The notes under the pieces were generated by a model, which made no database searches, was not told the origin of the DNA, and was given only the letters and a program-made list of their open reading frames with translations. Position numbers and translations under genes: made by a program. A DNA stretch of 64,000 nucleotides from Planctomycetaceae bacterium (GTDB lineage Bacteria; Planctomycetota; Phycisphaerae; Phycisphaerales; SM1A02), in NCBI GenBank assembly GCA_947492385.1, contig CANLMX010000002.1, positions 40,992 through 104,991 of the forward strand, in the 5' to 3' direction. Shown here piece after piece: positions 25,714 to 37,732 of this stretch (positions are counted from its first letter, which is position 1; every line of letters starts with the position of its first letter).

Positions 25714-27060
25714 TCAGCGATCGAGCTCTGCGGCAATGACGTTGATCGATCCGACGACGGCGATGGCGTCCGAGACGAGGTGCCCCTCGACCAGTTTCGG
25801 CAGCACCGCGTAGTTGGAGAAGCACGGCGGGCGGGTGCGCACGCGCCAGGGGTACTTGGTGCCGTCGCCCACGAGGTAGTAGCCGAGCTCGCCGTTGGGG
25901 CTCTCGAAGCCGTAGTACGCCTCGCCGATCGGCACCTTCCAGCCCTTGTTCCACATCATGAGCTCGAAGTTCTCGATGACGCCCTCGATCGAGCCATAGA
26001 TGTTCGCCTTGCCCGGCTGCGTCACCTTTGCGGCGTCGGTCGGGTTGAACGGGCCCGCCGGGATGCGGTCGATCAGCTGGTTGATGATGCGCGCCGACTG
26101 CTTGATCTCCTCGACGCGCACCAGGTACCGCGCGAAGCAGTCGCCGGTCTGGCAGACCACGACGTCGAACTTGGGTGCCTCGGCGCCCTCGCCGTCCCAG
26201 TTGTCCGCATAGCAGAGCACCGGCTCGTCCTTCCGCAGGTCGCGGCGCACGCCGGCCGAGCGTGCCATCGGGCCGGTGAGGCCCCAGGCGATGGCGTCCT
26301 GCTTGCTGATGGCTCCGACGCCCTCGAGGCGGTCGATGAAGATGCGGTTGCGCGAGAGCAGCGTCTCCATGTCCTTCACAGCACGCGGCAGACGCTCGTT
26401 CACGAAGTGCTTCACCATGCGCTTGAACGTCTCGTCGCACGGGACGTCGCGCCAGGCGCCGCCGACACGCGTCCAGTCGGGGTGGAAGCGCTGGCCGCTG
26501 ATGTACTCGACGATGTCGTAGATGAACTCGCGCTCGTTGAACCCGTAGAGGAAGCCGGTGAAGCCGCCGAGGTCGAGCGCCGCGGCACCCACGCACAGGA
26601 GGTGGTTCTGGATGCGGCCGAGCTCGGCCATGATCGTGCGCACCACCTTGCAGCGCGGCGTGGGCTCGATGCCGAAGAACCGCTCCACCGACGTGTGGAA
26701 CGCGATGTCGTTGACGATCGGCGAGATGTAGTCCATCCGGCTGATCGTGCACACGTACTGGTTGTAATCGTGGTGCTCGCCCAGCTTCTCGAAGCCCGAG
26801 TGCAGGTAGCCGATGTGCGGCGTGATGCGGGCCACGCGCTCTCCGTCGAGCTCCATCACCAGTCGCAGCGTGGTGTGCGTGGCGGGGTGCTGGGGCCCGA
26901 TGTTGAGGATCCAGCGGTCGGGCACCTGGGCGTGGTTGCGCAGGTAGTCGGGCGAGTCCGAGTCCACGGTGATGGTGCCCTGCCCGGTCGCGGGACGCGT
27001 CCGGGCCTGCTCCTCGACTTCGAGACCGTATCCGTGGTCAGGCTGGAGGGTGTACGGCAT
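25714..27060 (-). CDS. nuoD: NADH-quinone oxidoreductase subunit D
   Basis: The 448-residue 49-kDa subunit, which with NuoB forms the quinone-binding site. Recognisable blocks are NIGPQHPATHTTLRL, ITPHIGYLHSGFEKL, SPIVNDIAF, the ELGRIQNHL helix and the C-terminal RTRPPCFSNYAVL. The start is ATG 27060 (MPYTLQP); the longer track ORF adds a non-conserved extension. It heads the operon. TATACT nine bases upstream and the absence of a Shine-Dalgarno suggest a very short or absent leader. Only D, E and F are present here, so the rest of complex I must be elsewhere. Confidence 0.95.
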   Translation of the reverse strand: MPYTLQPDHGYGLEVEEQARTRPATGQGTITVDSDSPDYLRNHAQVPDRWILNIGPQHPATHTTLRLVMELDGERVARITPHIGYLHSGFEKLGEHHDYNQYVCTISRMDYISPIVNDIAFHTSVERFFGIEPTPRCKVVRTIMAELGRIQNHLLCVGAAALDLGGFTGFLYGFNEREFIYDIVEYISGQRFHPDWTRVGGAWRDVPCDETFKRMVKHFVNERLPRAVKDMETLLSRNRIFIDRLEGVGAISKQDAIAWGLTGPMARSAGVRRDLRKDEPVLCYADNWDGEGAEAPKFDVVVCQTGDCFARYLVRVEEIKQSARIINQLIDRIPAGPFNPTDAAKVTQPGKANIYGSIEGVIENFELMMWNKGWKVPIGEAYYGFESPNGELGYYLVGDGTKYPWRVRTRPPCFSNYAVLPKLVEGHLVSDAIAVVGSINVIAAELDR

Positions 27061-27069
27061 GGGGCAATA

Positions 27070-27075
27070 AGTATA
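27070..27075 (-). promoter_or_regulatory. -10 box directly upstream of nuoD
   Basis: Minus-strand TATACT, then TATTGCCCC and the ATG. This is the best -10 match in the set of boxes found close to start codons, and predicts transcription starting within a few bases of the ATG. No good -35 is visible. Confidence 0.5.
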
Positions 27076-27126
27076 GGAGGCGCGCGGGCGCACGGCCAGA
27101 TCCTCACGCCCCAGCCACGAAGTGAA

Positions 27127-27155
27127 CGCCCGGAGGCCATCTGGGCCTCCGGGCG
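27127..27155 (-). terminator. 12-bp terminator hairpin after PEP-CTERM-like gene
   Basis: CGCCCGGAGGCC-ATCTG-GGCCTCCGGGCG is a perfect 12-bp stem with a 5-base loop, 34 bases after the stop of the minus-strand gene and upstream of nuoD. Read leftward it is followed by TTCACTTC rather than a pure U tract. Confidence 0.7.
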
Positions 27156-27188
27156 AGGAGCATTCAGGAGCCGGGGCGGCGCACGCGG

Positions 27189-27980
27189 TCAGGAGCGTCG
27201 GCGCCGGGAGCGGACCAATCCCGCCGCGCCCAGGAGGGCGATCGCGCCCGGGGCGGGCGTCGTGACCACGCTGAAGTCATCGAAGTGCAGGACGTGCGAC
27301 CCCGTCGAAGACCCGGTCGGCGAGGCTGAGCGGAAGGCGAAGAGATCGGCATCGCCGAAGTTCGTCGAGGTGAGGGCGTCGAATCCGGCGATCGCCGACG
27401 TGTTGATCCCCACGTCGTTGAAGTACCAGCGAAGCTTGCCGGCGCCATAATCGAAGTCGATCGAGACCTTGTACCACGTGTTCAAGGTGAAGCCCACGAT
27501 TCCGATCGACGCGCTCGACCCTGAATTGTTGAACAACGTCACCTTGCCGTCGCTGCCAAGACGGATCGCGCCCAGGCGATCCGTGCCGGCGGCGTCATAG
27601 GCATCGATGCCTGCCCCAGAGATCCGGGTGGCGCCAGAGGTCGCGCTGAACACCTTGACCCAGGCGGAGGCGGTGACGATGGGTTGCGAGGCAAGCTCCG
27701 CGGCGGTCTGGGGAGTGTCCTTCCAGCTCCAAGCCCCACCATTGCCCGAAAAATTGCCGGTGTTGACCGAAACGAACTGCGAGCCGGTCCGGGCTTGGCC
27801 CGCGGTGTTGCTTACGGAGAAACTATTCGAGAATCCACCTGCCGTCCACGTCTGCTGGCCAGGAAGGGCTCCGACCGTGAACGGCGACTCGAACGAAGTG
27901 GAATAGCTCAACGCCCCGGACGAGAGCGAGTTCAAGGCGAGCGTGAATGCGATGACTGCGGGCGCAATGCGCGTACTCAT
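27189..27980 (-). CDS. Secreted protein with PEP-CTERM-like sorting tail
   Basis: A 263-residue exported protein. The signal peptide (RIAPAVIAFTLALNSLSSGALS) is followed by a beta-rich domain with Ser/Thr/Gly/Asn richness (LamG/jelly-roll-like: TSFESPF, GFTLNTWYKVSIDFDY, GSHVLHFDDFSV). The C-terminal tripartite tail is a short PAPGAIALLG motif, a hydrophobic helix and a terminal RSRRRR cluster. This is the PEP-CTERM-type sorting signal seen in planctomycetes, handled by exosortase/archaeosortase-like enzymes that are not in the window. AGGAG lies 8 bases before the ATG at 27980. A strong hairpin follows it. The function is unknown. Confidence 0.8.
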   Translation of the reverse strand: MSTRIAPAVIAFTLALNSLSSGALSYSTSFESPFTVGALPGQQTWTAGGFSNSFSVSNTAGQARTGSQFVSVNTGNFSGNGGAWSWKDTPQTAAELASQPIVTASAWVKVFSATSGATRISGAGIDAYDAAGTDRLGAIRLGSDGKVTLFNNSGSSASIGIVGFTLNTWYKVSIDFDYGAGKLRWYFNDVGINTSAIAGFDALTSTNFGDADLFAFRSASPTGSSTGSHVLHFDDFSVVTTPAPGAIALLGAAGLVRSRRRRS

Positions 27981-28184
27981 GGGAACGACTCCTGCGAGAT
28001 TGGTCTGATCGATGCGGGGACAGGCGGGAGGGCACGAGCGACTGGATACGGATCAGTCGGAACGCACCCCCTTTCCAGTACGCACATGGGCACTGCAGCC
28101 CATCAGCCCTGATGAAGAATCGGCGAAGGTCTGGTAATGCCCACCTCCCCGCCGGGCCATTGGAACCGCGGTGGAGTGCCCGAA

Positions 28185-29894
28185 TCAGCCGCGGAACATG
28201 GCCCCCATGCGTCGCCCGATCAGGGCGCTCGCCCCGAGCAGCGCCACTGCCAGCAGCGCCATCGCCCAGACCCCCATCGCGCTGGCGATCCCCGGGCCGT
28301 CTCCCAGGCGTTCGTACAGCGAATAGATCGCCTTGGTCACCGGGAACTGGGCCTCGCGCTGGGCCAGCACCAGCCCGTCGCTCACCTCGAGCATGCTGAA
28401 GCTGAAGGCGAGCAACGCGCCCGCGACGAGGTTCGCCGCCACCAGCGGCGCCACCACGCGCCACTGCACGCGCCAGGGCGACGCCCCCGTCACGCGCGCC
28501 GCGTCCTCCAGTTCCTCACCGGACTGCTCGAGGCCGGCGGCGACGCTGCGGACCACGTACGGCAGGCGCCGCACGGCATACGCGGTCACCAAGAACGGGA
28601 ACGGGCTCGGATCGGCGCCCAGCACGCTCGCGAACGGGGCCAGCGGCGCCTCCGCTCCCCAGAACGGCCACCGGACGCTCATCGCGACGTAGCCGAACGC
28701 GAGCACGATCCCCGGGACGGCCAGCGGCAGCATCACGAGCGCATCGAGCGCCCACGCGCCGCGCGGCCGGTGCCGGACGAGGATCCGGGCGGCGACGAAG
28801 CCCACCGCAAGCGACAGCACCGTCGCGGCCAGCGACAGGCCCAGCGAGGTGCGGATGCTCCCCGCCGCGAGCGGGTGCGAAAGCGCGTTGACGTAGTGAT
28901 CGCCCGTGAACGCCGCGGGCAGCACCGTGCCGTACCACTGGCCGGGGACGGTCACGCTTGCGAGCACGACGCCGAGCGCAGGCATGCACGCCACGCCGCC
29001 GACCGCCGCGAAGAGCGCACCCGCGGCACCCGCGCGCCACCCCGAGAGGCGGCGTTCCTCGCGAGCGACCGACGCCTTGCCGGTCGACGCCGGCGGGACC
29101 CGGCCGAGTGCCCACTTCCCAAGGACGTAGAAGCCCACGCTGCACGCAAGCATGACCGCCACCAGCGCATACGGCCGGCGGCTGGCCTCGACCTCGCGGA
29201 TCCCGTTGAACACCTGCACCGCGGTGGTCTCGTGGAAGTCGAGCATGAGCGGGGTTCCCAACTCGGTGAACGCCCAGATGAAGACGATCGTCGCCCCCGC
29301 GAACGCACCCGGACGGATCATGGGAAGCGTCACGCGGCGGAACCGACGCCAACCGCCCGCGCCCCCGCAGCGCGCCGCGTCCTCGAGCGAAGGGTCGAGG
29401 TTCGCGAACGCCGCAGACAGGTTCAGGTACATCACCGGGTACAGCGCGAATGCCTGCAGCACCACGATCGCCCCGATGCCGCCGTCCCCGAGCCAGTCGA
29501 CGTCGGTGCCGAGCGCGGCGTTGAGCGCTCCCATGCGTCCAAGCACGTGCCGGAGCCCGATGGCGCCCACGAACGGTGGCAGCACCAACGGCACCAGCAC
29601 CAGCGCGGTGAGCGCACCCTTGCCCGCGAACGAGCACCGCGTGCCGACCGCGGCGAGCGGCGTCGCGATGGCTGCGGCCAGCGCGGTGGTGAGCGCCGCG
29701 ATCAGCGTGGAGTTGCCGAGCCCGCGCAGCGTGGCAGGGTCATCCAAGACCGCACGCACGTGCGCGAAGGTCAGGCCGCCGGACGAATCGGCGAAGGCCG
29801 CGCCCACGGACAGCGCCAACGGGTACAGCAGGCCGAGCCCGAGGGCGGCCACGACGATCGCCAGCATCGCATGCATGCGGAACCGGGCGGGCAC
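28185..29894 (-). CDS. ABC transporter permease, two-domain FbpB/ThiP type
   Basis: A 569-residue inner-membrane protein with about 12 hydrophobic segments arranged as two homologous permease halves. Each half carries an EAA loop (LEDAARCGGAGGWRRFRRVTLP near 170-190; LEDAARVTGASPWRVQWRVVAP near 460-480). This architecture is typical of iron(III) and thiamine uptake permeases. The start is given as the GTG at 29894; ATG 29876 is an alternative. No ATPase or binding protein lies beside it, so the substrate is open. It follows the secreted S8-like gene by 54 bases on the same strand. Confidence 0.88.
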   Translation of the reverse strand: MPARFRMHAMLAIVVAALGLGLLYPLALSVGAAFADSSGGLTFAHVRAVLDDPATLRGLGNSTLIAALTTALAAAIATPLAAVGTRCSFAGKGALTALVLVPLVLPPFVGAIGLRHVLGRMGALNAALGTDVDWLGDGGIGAIVVLQAFALYPVMYLNLSAAFANLDPSLEDAARCGGAGGWRRFRRVTLPMIRPGAFAGATIVFIWAFTELGTPLMLDFHETTAVQVFNGIREVEASRRPYALVAVMLACSVGFYVLGKWALGRVPPASTGKASVAREERRLSGWRAGAAGALFAAVGGVACMPALGVVLASVTVPGQWYGTVLPAAFTGDHYVNALSHPLAAGSIRTSLGLSLAATVLSLAVGFVAARILVRHRPRGAWALDALVMLPLAVPGIVLAFGYVAMSVRWPFWGAEAPLAPFASVLGADPSPFPFLVTAYAVRRLPYVVRSVAAGLEQSGEELEDAARVTGASPWRVQWRVVAPLVAANLVAGALLAFSFSMLEVSDGLVLAQREAQFPVTKAIYSLYERLGDGPGIASAMGVWAMALLAVALLGASALIGRRMGAMFRG

Positions 29895-29948
29895 CGCCGG
29901 ATCGTAAGGTCGCGCGCGACCGTCACGTCGCGCGTGACCGGCGCCGGG

Positions 29949-31553
29949 TCAGCCCCAGTTGCCGAGCAGGATGCCCAGGTCGATGCCGTCGACCGTGGAA
30001 TCGCCGTTCAGGTCCGCGGGGCCGTCGGCTCCCCAGCCGCCCAGCAGGATGCCCAGATCCTGGCCGTCGACGAGGCCGTCCCCGTTGAGATCGCCGACCA
30101 CACCGGGCTGCTCATCGATGATCCAGCTCACCACCGCGGCGTTCGAGACGGTCGTCAGGGCATCCTCGCGCGTCACGCTCAGCAGGTAGCTGCCCGGGTC
30201 GAGCCCGCGGATCCAGAGGTGCTCGATGTTGTCGACCGCGCTCGCGCTGACCACGTTGCCCGAGTCGAAGACCGTCGCGCCCGAGTCGCCGGAGATCGGG
30301 TTCGCCGCGCCCGCCTCGATGCGCTTGAGCTCGAGCCGCAGGTTCGCGACGCCGGGCGCGGCGGTCGACGCCGTGGTGAGCGACGTGCTCAGCGGCGACC
30401 GGTTCCACGTGACCAAGAAGCTGGCATCCGCCGAACCGACGAGGTCGATTCGGTAGTGGCGCTGGACCGAGGGGCTCGAATAGACCTCGTAGTCCCAGCC
30501 CACCGTCGGGTGCGAGGCGCCCGCAATGGCGTTGGCGGCCGTCGACTGGCCGATGATCTCGTTCGACGTGATGATGCGGTGCGCGCGGTCGACGTTCAGC
30601 GTGCCGCACCCGAACACGGGATCGATCGGGCGGGCCGTGATGCCGCGGCTGCTGCCGGACGCGGGTGCGCCGTTCGACCACGACTCGCCGTGCGTCGCGC
30701 CGCAGAGGAGCGCGCTCTTGATCGCCACGCCGGTGCGACGGTTGATGTTCTGGCTGTAAGGGAGCTCGTTGGCCACCTGGTAGAGCAGCGCCGCGCCCGC
30801 GCTGACGATCGGGGTGGAGAAGCTCGTGAAGTCCGCGGGCGCCACGATCTCGGGCTTCATCCGGCCCGCGACGTCCGCGATCGCGGGCGTGTTCGCGGCG
30901 GAGTGGCCGCCCGACGTCAGGCCGACCGCGATGCCGTTGTAGCCGCACGCCATCAGCGGGAGCAGCGCGCTGCCCGCGCCGTTGTTCACGCCATTGATGA
31001 AGAGCGTGTTGTCGCGGTTCATGGCGTAGTCCGCGCGGCGAAGCGTCTCGAAGTTGAACGGGGCGTTCGCGCCCGTGAGCTCGCCGATCCAGCTGCTGCT
31101 GAAGATCCGCACGCGGTCCGTCGTGGTCGGTCCCGCAGGATTCAGGGGCAGCGCACCCACGCCGGAGCCGAGCCTGAGGTAGCCGGCCTGGATGAACGAG
31201 TTCGCCTCGTACAGGTGGATCTGGGTGATGCCGGGCGCGATGCTGGTGCCCGAACCGTAGAACGCCTGGGCCACGGTGGTGGCATGGCCGCTGACCGATG
31301 CGGCGCCGCTCATCGCGCTGAACGACTTGCCCGCGAACGGCGTGAGCGCCTGGTTGGGTCCGTAGTTGGCGGCGACGCCGCCTTCCTGCGCCTCAACCTG
31401 CGCCACGCGAACCCCGGCGCCCGTGGGCACGCTGCCCGCACCCAGACGTGCGACCAGCGCGTCGTAGCCGACGTCCTGCGCATGGGCGGGCGCGACGACC
31501 GCAAGGGCCGCGGCAGCCAAGGTCACGAACGTGCCGGATGAACGGGTCTGCAT
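29949..31553 (-). CDS. Secreted S8 (subtilisin)-like protein with dockerin-like repeats
   Basis: A 534-residue exported protein. A signal peptide (FVTLAAAALAVVAPAHAQ) precedes a subtilase-like domain, and the C-terminus carries two dockerin/EF-hand-like repeats (DLNGDGLVDGQDLGILLGGWG and DLNGDSTVDGIDLGILLGNWG). The subtilase landmarks are degenerate: VRVAQVEA stands where the catalytic Asp is expected (Glu instead), GHATTVA supplies the His, and TSFSTPIVSAGAALL the Ser. It may be a divergent protease or a catalytically altered homologue. Such D-x-N-x-D-G repeats at protein ends are common in Phycisphaerae. The start is ATG 31553; the track's 917-residue version reads through the divergent dehydrogenase gene. 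Confidence 0.78.
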   Translation of the reverse strand: MQTRSSGTFVTLAAAALAVVAPAHAQDVGYDALVARLGAGSVPTGAGVRVAQVEAQEGGVAANYGPNQALTPFAGKSFSAMSGAASVSGHATTVAQAFYGSGTSIAPGITQIHLYEANSFIQAGYLRLGSGVGALPLNPAGPTTTDRVRIFSSSWIGELTGANAPFNFETLRRADYAMNRDNTLFINGVNNGAGSALLPLMACGYNGIAVGLTSGGHSAANTPAIADVAGRMKPEIVAPADFTSFSTPIVSAGAALLYQVANELPYSQNINRRTGVAIKSALLCGATHGESWSNGAPASGSSRGITARPIDPVFGCGTLNVDRAHRIITSNEIIGQSTAANAIAGASHPTVGWDYEVYSSPSVQRHYRIDLVGSADASFLVTWNRSPLSTSLTTASTAAPGVANLRLELKRIEAGAANPISGDSGATVFDSGNVVSASAVDNIEHLWIRGLDPGSYLLSVTREDALTTVSNAAVVSWIIDEQPGVVGDLNGDGLVDGQDLGILLGGWGADGPADLNGDSTVDGIDLGILLGNWG

Positions 31554-31662
31554 GGGGCGATCGCCTCTTCCATTGGTCGCAACGCGGGCCGGCCAGCCTT
31601 CGGGTCCGCCCGACGAGGACGGCCCACCCGCAATCATGATCCACCTTATGCGCCGATGCAAG

Positions 31663-31686
31663 CCCCGGGTTCGGCAACCCGCGGGG
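31663..31686. other. Bulged hairpin in divergent intergenic region
   Basis: CCCC-GGGTT-CGGC-AACCC-GC-GGGG can fold into a 9-bp stem with a two-base bulge. It lies between the divergent S8-like and hydroxyacid dehydrogenase genes and overlaps where their promoters should be. Confidence 0.3.
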
Positions 31687-31713
31687 ATTCCCGGCCAAGG
31701 TCCGAAATTCCCG

Positions 31714-31719
31714 TACCCT
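31714..31719 (+). promoter_or_regulatory. -10-like box upstream of hydroxyacid dehydrogenase
   Basis: TACCCT lies 11 bases before the ATG at 31731 and no Shine-Dalgarno separates them. Part of the recurring TANNNT-near-start pattern, slightly farther out than most members. Confidence 0.3.
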
Positions 31720-31730
31720 TCCCCACCCCC

Positions 31731-35947
<4,217 letters not shown>

Positions 35948-35955
<8 letters not shown>

Positions 35956-37732
35956 ACGAATGGAGTCCCGCGATCACGAAATTGATCACGATCCAGTTGA
36001 AGAGCATCACCGCGGCACCGGCCACCGCGAGCACGGCGGTCCACAGGCCCTTGTCGCGCACCTTCCATCGCACGTGGATGAGGAGCGCGAAGATCACAAA
36101 GGTGTTCAGCGCGAACACCTCCTTCGGGTCCCAGCCCCACGGCCGGCCCCAGCTGTGGTCGGCCCAGATGGCGCCCATCACGATGCCCGCCCAGAGCATG
36201 ACGAAGCTGACCTCCGTGAGGAGCATGGTCACGCCGTCGAGGGTCTCGCCGAGGGACGCACGCGCGGGCGCATTCGGCGCACCCGCGGCGCCGCTTGCGG
36301 CGGACGCATCGCCCGCCGCCATCTCGATCGCGGCGCCCGCCCCGCCCACCCGGGCATGGGCCGGCCCGTTCCCGAGCGCCCGCCAGGCAAGGTAGGCCAT
36401 GGCCGTCACCGCGGCCATGAAGATGAGCGCGTAGCTGAAGATGATCACGTTCGTGTGGATGTAGAGCCACAGGTCGTGGAGCACCGGCATCATGTTCGAG
36501 ATGTTCGGGTTCAGCTGCACCGGAAGCAGGTACGCGGCCATCAGCGCCACCATGCTCGCGACCGATCCGCCCAGCGCGAGGAGGCCGCGCATCGCGGTGC
36601 GGCGGAGGAAGAGTTCGGCCACGAACGCGGCGAAGGTGCCCATCCAGGCGGCGGTCGTCACGGCCTCGAACATGTTCGAGTTCGGCCACCGCCCCGAGAT
36701 GTACCAGCGGAGCATGACCGCGAACGTCTGCATGCCCAGCGCGATGCCGAACGTCACCATGCCGGCCTTCATCGACCACGGCCACCGGTACACGAGGGCC
36801 AGCAGCAGCAGCACCGTCGACACGAGGTACAGCAGCCACGTCCGGCTCAGGTTTCCGTTGCGGAAGTACCAGCCTTCCCACGAGAGCCGTTCGGTCGACG
36901 GGTAGGCCGACGGGACGAGCGCGGGAAGCCCCGCCGCGAGCGACCGCACGGCCGCGTTCACGCCCTCGGCGTCGCCCTTGTTCCATGCCGAGACCATCGC
37001 GCGCCAGTTGGCGGCCACGGCGCGCTGGCGCGCCTCGTCGATCCCGGGCAGTGGCGCCTGCGGACGCTCGCGCGCCTGCTCGGGAAGCGTCGACGGGTCC
37101 GCGCCCAGCAGCATCACGTCGCCGATCGACGCCCACGGCCGGTCCGGGGACCCGTCGCCCGGCGGGATCACCCGCAGCGACGAAAGCAGGAACGCCGGAT
37201 CCTTGACGGACAGCGCGCCCTTCAGCGAATCCATCTCCTTCGCGGTGCGGATCAGGTCGGCTTCCATCGCTCGAAGTTCGGCGCCCACGCCGGGAAGCAT
37301 CAGTGCCGCCTCGGAGACCAGACCGCTGGACCCGAACGCGGCCATCTCCTCGCCGCGCGACAGGTCCGCGCGCAGCACTGCGTCGGAGATGCGTGCGCGC
37401 ACCTGCTTGTTCTTGACGTAGAGCAGCGCGGCGCCCTCGTACGCCTTCGGCCGGAACATCAGGTCGAGGTACGTGAAGTCCGAGGGCTGCCCCGCGACCC
37501 GTCGCGGGCCGGTGACGAACTGCATCTGCGTGTTCGCGAAGGAGCCGAAGCTCTTGAGGCGACCCTCGGTGAAGACGGCCACCGAGTCGAGCGGGCGCAG
37601 GTCGACGAGCTCGTGGAACGGGCGCCCGGAGGGGGCCTGCGCAGGCGCGGGCATCGCGAATCCGAGCATCGCGGCGAGCGCCAGCACGAAGTGGATCATC
37701 CGGGTGCTCGCTGCATCGGTCATGTCACGCAT
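35948..37732 (-). CDS. ccsA: Cytochrome c biogenesis protein CcsA (ResC type)
   Basis: Haem-handling subunit of system II cytochrome c maturation. The C-terminal half has about eight transmembrane helices and the WWD signature WGRPWGWDPKEVF, with conserved His in IHTNVII and ALLIHVRWK. The N-terminal part is unusual: a signal-like segment and about 250 residues of periplasmic-looking sequence (LVDLRPLDSVAVFTEGRLKSF...) before the first membrane bundle, making 594 residues against about 320 for classical CcsA. It overlaps resB by eight bases (ATGCGTGA), and the same eight-base overlap links it to the downstream TPR gene. Confidence 0.92.

Noticed and set aside
23146-27450. A 1434-residue plus-strand ORF
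   Set aside because: It runs antisense through ybeY and nuoF-E-D and has the Arg/His/Ala/Asp composition of a GC-driven shadow; the minus-strand proteins carry clear family motifs.
28137-31541. A 1134-residue plus-strand ORF
   Set aside because: Antisense shadow of the permease and the S8-like gene, with no recognisable motifs.
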